From: an uncultured Prevotellaceae bacterium
GTDB taxonomy: Bacteria; Bacteroidota; Bacteroidia; Bacteroidales; Muribaculaceae
Length of the DNA: 54,145 nt
NCBI GenBank assembly: GCA_900317835.1
Contig: ONIL01000016.1
Coordinates: 1 to 54,145, forward strand
Direction: 5' to 3'
Below the pieces are notes generated by a model. That model was given only the letters and a program-made list of their open reading frames with translations, was not told the DNA's origin and ran no database searches. The translations under genes were made by a program, and so were the position numbers. Below are positions 27,049-35,983 of the stretch, one piece after another (positions within the stretch are counted from its first letter, which is position 1; each line of letters starts with the position of its first letter).

Positions 27049-28863
27049 TTAATTACCGAGGATGATATCGATGAGTTCAGTGACATCAGTGATGGTCACC
27101 TCGCCATCGTGATTGATGTCTGATATCTCGTCATAGGCTGTAGCGCCCTTCAACACAACATCGATGATGGCTGTGATGTCCATGATGTTGACCTCGCCAT
27201 CGTGATTAACGTCGCCGATGAGCGGCTCGTCACCGTTACCAACGATGGTCACGTGCTGGATATTGGACCACACGCTGGCATCACCGTCGGTGTAGATGGC
27301 CTTGACCATGTATTCATACACGCCTCCGGCCAGTCCTTGCACGGTATATTGATTGTCGGTGATACCGCTCACTGTGCGCCAGGTGGAGTCACCCTCCTCG
27401 ATGATGACGCGTCGGGGTCCATTGGTCTTGGCAGTCAGGTCGCCGTTGTAGATGCTCACATTAAATACATAAAAGCGTTTCTTGGGAGCAGTCATAGCCA
27501 GCTTGACATTCTTGCTGGAGCAGCCCCTCAGCACAACGGTGTAATCGGTGGGCGTGTCGGTCAGCGGGATGGTCTGGCTCACATCGCCACAAGAAACGAT
27601 GACCGAACTGCCGTCGCTACCTGCACTGCCGATCCAGTTCTTGGCGTTGAAAACGACCGTTATGGTGGGGCCTAACTCGAGTTCCGGCGAGGTGATATAA
27701 CCACTCTCGTTAGATGTTCCGATTTTTACACTCTGGCCAGCAGCGGTGTATACTTTGTATCCCGTCCAGCCAGGATTGTCAGTGTAGTTGTCGAGCATCT
27801 CACCGATGTCACGGTTGCCGTCGACTGTGGTATTGATTTTTGAGAAATTCTCGGTCATCAACAGTGTGGTAGTCTCATCGCCAGGCACGGCAATGCGATT
27901 GACCTGCAGCGTGTAGCTCGACACGTTCTCGACAGCGGTCCAGTCAGCACGGAATGAACTGCCGGTCACTGCCGTCGTATCGACTGCCAGCATGACGGGG
28001 ACTTCTTTAACTATTGGATCAGGAGTATCCTCGCCCGTCCAGTTGGCATTCTGCTTGATGCCCCAGATGTATTCGGCCAGCTCGGGGTGATCTATAAAGG
28101 GGTTGCGGTTACCCTGCTCACTGTAGACAGCCTCGTTGCGCTTGATTTCCTTTTGGCTCACTGGGTCGGCGCGGTGCCACTCCATGAGCAGCTGCATCGA
28201 CCAATTTGAGAAAGCCTTGTAATTGTTGTTCGTGTAGTCCAACTGATCGCAGCCGGGCCAGTTCGAGATATCGCTCTTGTAGCAGGTGACCATGTAGAAA
28301 TAGATGCGTGCGAAGTCACCCTTATACTCGTCATCGGGCTCAAACACGGTGGCAGTGTAGCCATTGTAGGTGCTGGTTCCCAACTTGCCTTTCATGGTCA
28401 CACCCATTTGCTCGTTGGTGTAGGTGATGCCACCGGCACACACGCCATAGGGGTGGTTGTTGCGGCGCTGATTCACATAGGCATCGGTCGGGATGAGCAT
28501 GGTCAGGTCAGTAAACATGGGAAAGACCTCCCCACCAAACCAACTTTTGGGGAACGAATGCTCGCGGTTGATGCCCTCACCCACGTAGGAAGCCCCTCCC
28601 ACATGGTCTGACTGGTTGTTGTACTTGCATGTGGAGTACATGTCGATGTAGTAGCCGTCACTGCCCAGGTCGGTGGTATCAAAGGCTGTCCACATGTAGT
28701 TGTAAGACAACTGGGTGTGGGTATAGATGATGCCCTCGAGGGCGGTCATCAGCGCTTCGTCATGCTTGCCGATGGCGTTGCTGTAGTACCCGACGGGGAT
28801 GTCGGCCCAAGCTGTAATACCAATGGTCAACACGGTCAGGAAAGAGGTAATTACTTTTTTCAT
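27049..28863 (-). CDS. Secreted endonuclease I family nuclease with C-terminal dockerin-like module
   Basis: 604 residues. Signal peptide MKKVITSFLTVLTIGITAWA, then an endonuclease I (EndA/NucM-type) domain containing GINREHSFPKSWFGG and a second block DLTMLIPTDAYVNQRRNNH (catalytic His and metal ligands expected there). It continues through about residue 280. Fibronectin-III-like beta segments follow. The last 55 residues are a two-repeat dockerin-like module: GDVNHDGEVNIMDITAIIDV and DINHDGEVTITDVTELIDII, ending in LGN. The start is put at 28863 because it begins a proper signal peptide; the open frame continues upstream but overlaps the HD gene. Likely a surface or secreted DNase/RNase for nucleic acid scavenging. 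It is the last gene of the lptF-ribBA-HD run, 10 bases after the HD stop. Confidence 0.85.
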   Translation of the reverse strand: MKKVITSFLTVLTIGITAWADIPVGYYSNAIGKHDEALMTALEGIIYTHTQLSYNYMWTAFDTTDLGSDGYYIDMYSTCKYNNQSDHVGGASYVGEGINREHSFPKSWFGGEVFPMFTDLTMLIPTDAYVNQRRNNHPYGVCAGGITYTNEQMGVTMKGKLGTSTYNGYTATVFEPDDEYKGDFARIYFYMVTCYKSDISNWPGCDQLDYTNNNYKAFSNWSMQLLMEWHRADPVSQKEIKRNEAVYSEQGNRNPFIDHPELAEYIWGIKQNANWTGEDTPDPIVKEVPVMLAVDTTAVTGSSFRADWTAVENVSSYTLQVNRIAVPGDETTTLLMTENFSKINTTVDGNRDIGEMLDNYTDNPGWTGYKVYTAAGQSVKIGTSNESGYITSPELELGPTITVVFNAKNWIGSAGSDGSSVIVSCGDVSQTIPLTDTPTDYTVVLRGCSSKNVKLAMTAPKKRFYVFNVSIYNGDLTAKTNGPRRVIIEEGDSTWRTVSGITDNQYTVQGLAGGVYEYMVKAIYTDGDASVWSNIQHVTIVGNGDEPLIGDVNHDGEVNIMDITAIIDVVLKGATAYDEISDINHDGEVTITDVTELIDIILGN

Positions 28864-28873
28864 TGTGCAATTA

Positions 28874-29503
28874 TTATTGGTTGATAGTATTATAGGTTTT
28901 TTCAAACAGTTGGCGGAAGGCTGCTTCATCGGCCAGAATGGAGCGGAACTCGGCCAAGCGGCGGGCGTTGTCGCCGTGCGGAATCCACAGGCGAAGGTAG
29001 CCGCCCTCGGCATACTTCTCCTGCATGTGCTCCTTCAATCGCAGGTATTGCTCTTCGCGATCGAGGCCGGGGTAGTGTGACATGCCGTACTGGAGGGCAC
29101 GCCGCACGATGGTATTGCTGTCGATGATGCGGTCGGCCTCGGCGACAATGCGGCCATAGATGGTGCGCGGTTCATGGTCACTCGATGCGCGGTGATCCTC
29201 GGCGGCATCGGCGATGGTGTTGATTTCCTCATCGCTGAACCATTGGCACAGTCGCTTGTCGGCGTGCACAATAGCCGCGCTGTCGATGTGGTGCCGTTCT
29301 CTGCCGTTAATCAGCCCAAGGTCATGATAGGCGGCGGCAGTGAGCAGGATGCACAGGTCCACCTCGGGATAAAACTGTGCCAGATTCATTGCCTGTGCCA
29401 TGACGTGCTCAGCATGGTCCCTGCCATGCCCAGCGTCAAAGTTGTCGTAGCGTGGAACGATTTCCTGTTCCAGGAAAGTTTTTATTTCATCAAGATTCCT
29501 CAT
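28874..29503 (-). CDS. HD-domain metal-dependent phosphohydrolase
   Basis: 209 residues. HD motif pieces HGRDHAEHV (about residues 26-34) and AAAYHDLGL (about 57-65), a later DHRASSD and the closing AEADRIIDS supply the metal-binding His/Asp set of the HD superfamily. The substrate is unknown; relatives hydrolyse nucleotides or second messengers. The start is taken as the ATG at 29503, overlapping the last base of the ribBA stop (TGATG), so it is translationally coupled to ribBA; a TTG one codon earlier is also open. A link to riboflavin or nucleotide metabolism is inference from position only. Confidence 0.8.
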   Translation of the reverse strand: MRNLDEIKTFLEQEIVPRYDNFDAGHGRDHAEHVMAQAMNLAQFYPEVDLCILLTAAAYHDLGLINGRERHHIDSAAIVHADKRLCQWFSDEEINTIADAAEDHRASSDHEPRTIYGRIVAEADRIIDSNTIVRRALQYGMSHYPGLDREEQYLRLKEHMQEKYAEGGYLRLWIPHGDNARRLAEFRSILADEAAFRQLFEKTYNTINQ

Positions 29504-30717
29504 CAATCCACCTTGTGCAAGTCGTGTCCCATGCGGGTCTTCTTGGTGTGCATGTAGAACTCGTTGTACTGGTTAGGCTTGACCTCGAGCGGAACATTCT
29601 CAACGACCTCGAGCCCGTAACTCTCCAGACCGACTCGCTTGACGGGGTTGTTGGTCATCAAGCGCATTTTAGTCACGCCCAGGATGCGCAGGATATTGGC
29701 TCCCACGCCGTAATCACGCTCATCGGGCTTGAAACCCAGGTGTACGTTGGCATCAACCGTGTCATAGCCATGCTCTTGCAGCTTGTAAGCCTTGATTTTG
29801 TTCATCAGGCCAATCCCGCGGCCTTCCTGGTTCATATAAACAATGAGTCCTTTGCCTTCTTGCTCAATGCGTTGCATCGCCATGTGCAACTGCTCGCCAC
29901 ACTCGCAACGCAACGACCCGAAAATGTCGCCCGTTGCACACGATGAGTGGACGCGCACCAGGATGGGCTCATCGGGACGCCATTCACCCTTGATCAGGGC
30001 AATGTGTTCCAGTCCGTTATTGATCTGCCTGAATGGAATCAACTTGAAATGTCCGTATTGTGTGGGCAAATCCACCTCATCACCCACTTCGACTACCTTC
30101 TCGGTGCGCAAGCGGTAGGCAATGAGATCCTTGATCGTGATGATGGGCATGTTATACTTCTCGGCCACTTTCATCAGTTGGGGGAGGCGGGCCATTGTGC
30201 CGTCAGGATTGATGATCTCGATGAGGGCGGCGGCAGGGTAGAGACCGGCGATGCGCATCAGGTCGATTGATGCCTCGGTGTGTCCGGCACGCTTGAGTAC
30301 GCCCTTGTCGACGGCGCGCAGCGGGTTGATGTGGCCAGGTCGGCCAAAGTCCTGCGGCTTGCTGTGGGGATTGGCCAGGGCACGGATGGTCATGGCGCGG
30401 TCGTGCATCGACACGCCCGTGGTACATCCGTCAAGCAGATCGACCGTTACCGTGAATGGAGTCCCCAGCATCGAGGTGTTGTCATCGACCTGCATGTTCA
30501 GTTCCAGCTCGTGGCAACGCTCGGTGGTGACAGGGGCGCATAGCACTCCGCGACCCTCTCGCAGCATGAAGTTGACTTTCTCTTCAGTAATCTTTTCGGC
30601 AGCGATGATGAAGTCGCCCTCGTTCTCGCGGTCCTCATCATCCACCACGATGACAAATTCGCCGCGCTTGAGCTGCTCGACGGCCTCGTCGATGGTATTC
30701 AGTTTAATGTCTTCCAT
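29503..30717 (-). CDS. ribBA: Bifunctional DHBP synthase / GTP cyclohydrolase II (riboflavin)
   Basis: 404-residue fusion supplying both precursors of riboflavin. N-terminal RibB makes 3,4-dihydroxy-2-butanone 4-phosphate from ribulose 5-phosphate: [16 protein letters not shown] and RPGHINPL are its signatures. C-terminal RibA opens GTP to the pyrimidine precursor; the zinc site is [20 protein letters not shown] (three Cys) and the catalytic region is [11 protein letters not shown]. Length and order are normal. It lies 21 bases downstream of the LptF/G gene and overlaps the HD gene by one base, so the riboflavin step is read from a mixed operon. No FMN riboswitch fits in the 21-base gap. Confidence 0.96.
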   Translation of the reverse strand: MEDIKLNTIDEAVEQLKRGEFVIVVDDEDRENEGDFIIAAEKITEEKVNFMLREGRGVLCAPVTTERCHELELNMQVDDNTSMLGTPFTVTVDLLDGCTTGVSMHDRAMTIRALANPHSKPQDFGRPGHINPLRAVDKGVLKRAGHTEASIDLMRIAGLYPAAALIEIINPDGTMARLPQLMKVAEKYNMPIITIKDLIAYRLRTEKVVEVGDEVDLPTQYGHFKLIPFRQINNGLEHIALIKGEWRPDEPILVRVHSSCATGDIFGSLRCECGEQLHMAMQRIEQEGKGLIVYMNQEGRGIGLMNKIKAYKLQEHGYDTVDANVHLGFKPDERDYGVGANILRILGVTKMRLMTNNPVKRVGLESYGLEVVENVPLEVKPNQYNEFYMHTKKTRMGHDLHKVD

Positions 30718-30738
30718 TCCTATGTTTGAGTTTGATTA

Positions 30739-32691
30739 TTATTCTTTGTTCTCGATGTACTCCATCTCACGGTCATATTCATCGTTGAGTATGGCCACCA
30801 ATTGGTCACATGTCTTGACGGTTTGGTTCACGTCACGCTTGAGGTTCTTCTGGTGGCGCAATCCTACCAGCCACAATGGCAGGCCGATGGGGAAAAGGGC
30901 AGCAAGCGCCGTCCCGATGTTCCTGTTGCCAGCGGCGGGTGCATAGGTGAGCAACTGCCGGATGATAGGGAAGTCCATGGCCTTGTTGAGCACCATCTGG
31001 TCACGTGAGTTGGACAAGTAGTCCACAACATCGTCCACTTGTTTGGCCAGGGCCTTGATGGCGGTTTTGTCATAGCCTTGACGACAATAGTCAAGGTAAC
31101 TTTGCCGTCCAGGATACTTGTCGAGGAATTGCTGACAGGCATCCTTCAGGCCTTCAATAAGGTTGATGGCCGTGGTGTTGTCCACCTCGTTGATAATGAC
31201 TTCCTTGATTTCGAGTTTGCGGGTTTGGTGCAAGCCCGTAAAGCGACGCAGGATGTTGAGCCATGCATCGGGGTTGAACACTGCCGAGTCGTTGACGGCT
31301 TTGTGAGTGAGGAAAATGCCTAACGGAAGCAGTACCGCCGAACTCAACCAGATGCCTTGCCACACCTCCCAGCGGCCGTCACGAGCCAGTTTGTATCCTG
31401 AATTATCGATAATATAATAGACAATGAACAGGAATACCGAGACAACAATCGGGGTACCTAAGCCACCCTTGCGGATGATGGCTCCCAGCGGCGCACCGAT
31501 GAAGAAGAAGATGAGGCACGCCAGTGACAGGGTGAACTTTTTAATCAGCTCGATCTGGTGACGGCGTATGATGTAGTTGTCGTCGTTGATGGCATAACCC
31601 TGGAACTGCGCGTCCTGCATGACCGATGTGGTGCGCATCAGTGCCTGATTGACAAGTTGTTGTTGATCACTCACTGACAGTTGCTTGATGAGCTCATCGA
31701 GGTTGACGGGCTTGTCGAGTTGGACGCCCTTGACGGGCTCGACGGAGGACTTGCCGTCATGCACCACTGTCCGGTAAGAAGGCACTCCACAAACAGGCTG
31801 TGTGCGCATTCTGGTAATGAGGACATTAGCTGCCGAATCCACCCTGAGCCTAACCGAGTCGATGGTTTGCTGCAGTTCGGCCATGTCTTTTCCCACATAC
31901 TGCGATTTCATGGTCTCATCATCCATGCGCGTGAAGTTAGCGTCGTATGGAATGAGGATTTCCTTATCGTGGAATGTCTCGCGACGGTACAGGTCGTTAC
32001 TCATACCGTTTATACCACCGCTACTCTTCATCTCTTCATACCATGATCCCTTGTACAGCGTCAAGACAAGGTGCTGCTTATCCTCGGTCATGCTCAGCCG
32101 GCCCGAGTCGGCGGCGACGATGCGGGGATACATGGAGCCTTGAGAGACATCATAGATGAGCAGGTTGTACAACATGTCACGCTCCTTGTCCTTGCGCTTA
32201 ACATAAATGTTGTAGCCTGGAATCTGGCTATATACGGTACCCTCAGGGATATCCAGGGTGGGCGATGTCTGCCTCATCGAGAACAGCAGGGTCCACATCT
32301 TGACCTGGGATTTGGGCAATGCGTTGTTCATGAAGAAGAAAGCTCCGATGGCGACAAAAACCATCAAGATAACCAATGGCTTCATTATCGTGGTCAAGGA
32401 GATGCCCGACGACTTGAGGGCCGTCAACTCGACGTGTTCGCCCAGATCGCCAAATGTCATTAACGCTGCCAGCAGGATGCTCAACGGCAGTGCCATCGGT
32501 AACAGCGACAAAGCGGCATGGAAGAACAACTCGCCAATGAGACCGATGCTAAGGCCTTTACCCACCAGCTCGTCGATATAGCGCCAAAGGAATTGCATGA
32601 TAACGATAAACAAGCAGATGCAGAAGGTCATCAAGAACCTGGGCAGGAATCTTGATAACATGAACAGGTATAGCTTCTTTATCTTAAACAT
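30739..32691 (-). CDS. LptF/LptG-family permease
   Basis: Inner-membrane permease of the YjgP/YjgQ family, extracting lipopolysaccharide with LptB. 650 residues, longer than the ~360 of E. coli LptF. Membrane helices cluster at the N-terminus (about residues 15-35, 55-80, 100-120) and around 380-470, with a periplasmic jellyroll-like domain between (YSQIPGYNIYVKRKDKERD, SGRLSMTEDKQHLVLTLYKG). The last ~190 residues are a charged, helical extension with one more hydrophobic stretch (ALAALFPIGLPLWLVGL); Bacteroidota members often have such tails. It begins the run lptF-ribBA-HD-endonuclease. Whether it is F or G, or acts alone, cannot be told. Confidence 0.87.
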   Translation of the reverse strand: MFKIKKLYLFMLSRFLPRFLMTFCICLFIVIMQFLWRYIDELVGKGLSIGLIGELFFHAALSLLPMALPLSILLAALMTFGDLGEHVELTALKSSGISLTTIMKPLVILMVFVAIGAFFFMNNALPKSQVKMWTLLFSMRQTSPTLDIPEGTVYSQIPGYNIYVKRKDKERDMLYNLLIYDVSQGSMYPRIVAADSGRLSMTEDKQHLVLTLYKGSWYEEMKSSGGINGMSNDLYRRETFHDKEILIPYDANFTRMDDETMKSQYVGKDMAELQQTIDSVRLRVDSAANVLITRMRTQPVCGVPSYRTVVHDGKSSVEPVKGVQLDKPVNLDELIKQLSVSDQQQLVNQALMRTTSVMQDAQFQGYAINDDNYIIRRHQIELIKKFTLSLACLIFFFIGAPLGAIIRKGGLGTPIVVSVFLFIVYYIIDNSGYKLARDGRWEVWQGIWLSSAVLLPLGIFLTHKAVNDSAVFNPDAWLNILRRFTGLHQTRKLEIKEVIINEVDNTTAINLIEGLKDACQQFLDKYPGRQSYLDYCRQGYDKTAIKALAKQVDDVVDYLSNSRDQMVLNKAMDFPIIRQLLTYAPAAGNRNIGTALAALFPIGLPLWLVGLRHQKNLKRDVNQTVKTCDQLVAILNDEYDREMEYIENKE

Positions 32692-32718
32692 GCTAGCGAT
32701 ATTGCTTTAAAACGCCTG

Positions 32719-32726
32719 CAAAAGTA
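32719..32726 (-). promoter_or_regulatory. -7 element for the LptF/G-ribBA operon
   Basis: TACTTTTG on the minus strand, a TAnnTTTG match, directly after the CYTH terminator and 27 bases before the LptF/G start. The -33 box is unclear. Confidence 0.5.
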
Positions 32727-32736
32727 CAAAAAATAA

Positions 32737-32756
32737 CGGCGCTAACTGGTGCGCCG
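32737..32756 (-). terminator. Intrinsic terminator after the CYTH gene
   Basis: CGGCGC (32737-32742) / GCGCCG (32751-32756), 8-base loop, followed on the minus strand by TTATTTTTTG. Confidence 0.75.
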
Positions 32757-32780
32757 TGTGGTTTTTTTATATAAACAATA

Positions 32781-33236
32781 TTATAAGGTGTTAAAGCCTA
32801 GTTGAGAATTGTAAAAACGGCGGTCACCCGTGACCTCGTCGCCGATGAATGCCGGCAGGTTGAAGCGGTAATCCTCATCGGGCACTTCTAGTTCGGCGAT
32901 GACGAGTCCCTGGAGGGTGCCGTGAAACTCGTCCACTTCCCATCGGTTGCCCTCGTGAATCACGATATAGCGAGTCTTCTCGATGATGGGAGGCTCACAC
33001 AAGTGCATCATTTGCAAGGCTTCATCCACAGGGATTTCATACTCAAACTCGGGATGTGCCGTTCCCGAGCCTTTCCCCTTGACTGTGAGAAAGGCTTTGT
33101 CGTCTCTGGTTCTCACGCGCACGGTCCTCTCAGGGTCCCTTGACAAAAAGCCCTGCCTGATTTCACTCTTGCTGCTGGCGACGAGCTTGTAAGAGTCGTC
33201 TTTTACCAGGTATTTGTGTTCAATTTCTATGCCCAT
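32781..33236 (-). CDS. CYTH-domain triphosphate tunnel protein
   Basis: 151 residues, a single CYTH/TTM domain. It opens with the metal-binding EIEHK (ExExK) motif at residues 3-7, then KSEIRQGFLS, TVRVRTRDDKAFLTVKG and RYIVIHEGNRWEVDEFHG, with alternating charged residues lining the tunnel. Short bacterial members hydrolyse inorganic triphosphate or similar; adenylate cyclase activity is known only for a few. It is a single-gene unit, divergent from the DUF5686 gene, and closed by a terminator. Confidence 0.9.
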   Translation of the reverse strand: MGIEIEHKYLVKDDSYKLVASSKSEIRQGFLSRDPERTVRVRTRDDKAFLTVKGKGSGTAHPEFEYEIPVDEALQMMHLCEPPIIEKTRYIVIHEGNRWEVDEFHGTLQGLVIAELEVPDEDYRFNLPAFIGDEVTGDRRFYNSQLGFNTL

Positions 33237-33333
33237 ATATGAAGTAAACGATTGATTACATTCTTTTATTATAAGGGCTGGAGTCAGGGAACAAATTATT
33301 TGGTGACATGTGTGCTAATCGCTGAAAAATGCC

Positions 33334-33341
33334 TAATTTTG
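33334..33341 (+). promoter_or_regulatory. -7 element for the DUF5686 gene
   Basis: TAATTTTG, ending only 10 bases before the ATG at 33352. Either the transcript is nearly leaderless or translation begins at the next ATG (33370). Confidence 0.5.
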
Positions 33342-33351
33342 CGCCTTTGTG

Positions 33352-35892
33352 ATGAACCTCTTGAGACATATGATGTGGGTGCTGGTTATGGCTGCCGTGG
33401 CATTGACGGCTGCTGGCCAACAAGCAGCAATGACCCAAATCACAGGCCTCGTGCGTGATTCGGTCACCCACGAGGGCATTGCACTGGCATCCATCTCGCT
33501 TGTAGGCACCAGTGAGGGTACTCTTGCCACCGAAAAAGGCGGCTTCACCATCAATACACGAGCCAAATTCTCCAAATTGCGCATCAGCGCAATGGGGTAT
33601 AAAACCAAGGAAGTGGACGTGAAAACGGGGCAGGGGAGCGTCGTTCTCATCGATCTGGTGGCAACGGGTGTCGAGCTGGATGAGGTTGTCGTTCGAAAGG
33701 GTAAAGAGAAATACAGCAAGAAGAACAATCCCGCAGTGGAAATGATCAAGAAACTGCGGGCACGTCGCGATGATAATGACCCGCGGCAATACCCTCATTA
33801 TGGCTACTCACAGTATGAGCGCATGATGTTGGGCTTTGGCAACCTGGATAATCTGGTCAAGGATGCACAAGAAAACAAGGCGTGGATAGAGCAGTATGCC
33901 GACACCTCGATGCTCACAGGAAAACGCATACTGCCCATCTCCATCAAGGAGACGGTCGCGCGCGACTACTACAGCCGTAACCCTGAGATCCACAAGCACT
34001 TGATCCTGGGATCCAAAAGTGCCGGTATTGATGAGCGTATCGACCAAGAGAATATCAAGAAGGTGCTGGATGATTTCATGGGCGAGGTCGATATTTTCCA
34101 GAATGATGTGACCTTGCTGACCAACCGTTTTGTGAGTCCATTGTCGCGCATAGCGGTTGACTTTTACAAGTTCTATCTCAATGACACGGTTATGGTGGAT
34201 GGCGAATGGTGCGCTGTGTTGAGTTTTGTACCGTTCACGCCACAGACGTTCGGATTCCTGGGGCGTTTGTTCGTTTCACTCGAGGATACGACGATGTTTA
34301 TCAAGCGGGTGTCGATGGGCGTGCCCTACGACATCAATCTCAACTATGTGGAACGCATGAGCATTGAGCAGGACTTTGACCGCGCGCCCAATGGTGCACG
34401 CCTCAAGATGAGGGATAATGTGGAGGTGAGTTTCAAACTCATGCCCGGAGTCCCCGAGGTGTTTGCCCGTCGTGAAACCAACTATCGCGACCACAACTTC
34501 GAGCGACCTGAGGGTGGGGTATTCAATTTCAAGGGAGATCATGCCGTGGAGAGTAGTGCGGCCTATATGCCCGATGAATTTTGGCAGGAATACCGTCCCG
34601 CTGATGTCCGTACAACCACCGCCACCATCAGCGGTTTGATGCAACGGCTGCGTAGCTCAAAACTGTTCTATTGGGCTGAGCAGGTCGTGGTGGTTATGGT
34701 GAATGGTTATCTCCCAACGGGCAAGGTGAGCAAGTTTGATATTGGCCCGTTGAATACCATTATCAGCGGTAATTCGCTTGAGGGTGTGCGTTTGCGCTTT
34801 GGCGGAATGACCAATGTGAACCTGAGCCGTCACTGGTTTGCCCGGGGCTATGTGGCCTATGGCACGCGTGACGAGAAATTCAAGTACATGGGTTCATTGG
34901 AGTATTCTTTCATTCCCAAGAAGTCTCTTGACCAGGAATTCCCCATCCACAGCTTGCGCTTGACCCACAAGTATGATGTGGATAAACTGGCACAACATTA
35001 TCTCTACACCAATCAGGACAATGTGTTCCTCACGTTGCGCCGGCACAAGGATGTGAGGATGCAGTACTTGCGTACTACACGTCTCGAATATCGTCACGAG
35101 TGGTATAACCATTTCTCAATTGCATTGGGTATTGAACATAACGTCCATGAAGCGACACGGTATGTGCCGTTCATTTATAATGACGGTTCATCACGCCAGC
35201 GATACACCCAAGCCGGATTTACGGCACAGCTGCGTTTTGCTCCGGGTGAGACCTTCTATCAAGCTCGTTCCTACCGTATCCCCATCAACATGGACGCGCC
35301 TATCATGACCTTGACCCAGACTTATATGCCCAAGGGGTTTATGGGCAGTCTGCATGAATTCAACAAGACAGAACTGGGCCTGCAGAAGCGTTTCTGGTTC
35401 TCGGCTTTCGGCTATGCTGATGTCATTGTGAGGGGCGAGAAGGTGTGGAGCAAGGTGGCCTATCCTGACCTGTTGATGCCTAATGTCAACCTGAGTTACA
35501 CTATCCAGCCTGAAAGTTACACATTGATGAAACCCATGGAATTCATCAATGACCAGGCATTGTCGTGGGACCTGACCTGTTGGGGCAACGGCATCCTGAT
35601 GAACCGTCTGCCGCTCATCAAGCGGTTGCGGTTGCGCGAGGTTATTACATTGCGCGGCATCTGGGGCCGCCTCAGCGACAAGAATAATCCAGCAAAATGT
35701 GATGATGTCTTCCTGTTCCCGGCCGATGCCCTGTGCCGCTCCATGGGCAACCAACCCTATATGGAAGCCGGCGTCGGCATCGACAACATCCTCACTATCC
35801 TGCGTGTGGACTACGTCTGGCGTCTCACCTACCGCGAGAACGCTGGTACCGACCGTCGCGGCATCCGCGTCCAGCTCCATTTCAACTTTTAG
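33352..35892 (+). CDS. DUF5686 outer-membrane protein with CarboxypepD_reg-like domain
   Basis: About 846 residues. Signal peptide (MNLLRHMMWVLVMAAVALTA), then a carboxypeptidase-regulatory-like beta sandwich (about 30-110: ITGLVRDSVTHEGIALASIS, FTINTRAKFSKLRISAMGYK), then a long DUF5686 region rich in beta strands ending in RGIRVQLHFNF, which has the C-terminal aromatic of outer-membrane barrels. The family is specific to Bacteroidota; function is unknown, with possible roles in surface transport or adhesion. An in-frame GTG one codon upstream (33349) and an ATG at 33370 are alternative starts. Confidence 0.82.
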   Translation: MNLLRHMMWVLVMAAVALTAAGQQAAMTQITGLVRDSVTHEGIALASISLVGTSEGTLATEKGGFTINTRAKFSKLRISAMGYKTKEVDVKTGQGSVVLIDLVATGVELDEVVVRKGKEKYSKKNNPAVEMIKKLRARRDDNDPRQYPHYGYSQYERMMLGFGNLDNLVKDAQENKAWIEQYADTSMLTGKRILPISIKETVARDYYSRNPEIHKHLILGSKSAGIDERIDQENIKKVLDDFMGEVDIFQNDVTLLTNRFVSPLSRIAVDFYKFYLNDTVMVDGEWCAVLSFVPFTPQTFGFLGRLFVSLEDTTMFIKRVSMGVPYDINLNYVERMSIEQDFDRAPNGARLKMRDNVEVSFKLMPGVPEVFARRETNYRDHNFERPEGGVFNFKGDHAVESSAAYMPDEFWQEYRPADVRTTTATISGLMQRLRSSKLFYWAEQVVVVMVNGYLPTGKVSKFDIGPLNTIISGNSLEGVRLRFGGMTNVNLSRHWFARGYVAYGTRDEKFKYMGSLEYSFIPKKSLDQEFPIHSLRLTHKYDVDKLAQHYLYTNQDNVFLTLRRHKDVRMQYLRTTRLEYRHEWYNHFSIALGIEHNVHEATRYVPFIYNDGSSRQRYTQAGFTAQLRFAPGETFYQARSYRIPINMDAPIMTLTQTYMPKGFMGSLHEFNKTELGLQKRFWFSAFGYADVIVRGEKVWSKVAYPDLLMPNVNLSYTIQPESYTLMKPMEFINDQALSWDLTCWGNGILMNRLPLIKRLRLREVITLRGIWGRLSDKNNPAKCDDVFLFPADALCRSMGNQPYMEAGVGIDNILTILRVDYVWRLTYRENAGTDRRGIRVQLHFNF

Positions 35893-35914
35893 CAGTGATG
35901 TGTTAATAACTTTT

Positions 35915-35946
35915 TTTGTGTGCTTGGGAAAATAGCAGTAATTTTA
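35915..35946 (+). promoter_or_regulatory. Promoter for dnaE
   Basis: TTTG (35915-35918), 20 bases, TAATTTTA (35939-35946), a 7-of-8 match to the TAnnTTTG set. The start codon at 35984 is preceded by GAAGGAGTGACTT, an unusually clear Shine-Dalgarno for this group. Confidence 0.55.
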
Positions 35947-35983
35947 CACTCCATATCTGTAGTAAAAATAGAAGGAGTGACTT

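Noticed and set aside
30718-30738. FMN riboswitch for ribBA
   Set aside because: The gap to the upstream gene is only 21 bases and no RFN-type sequence is present.
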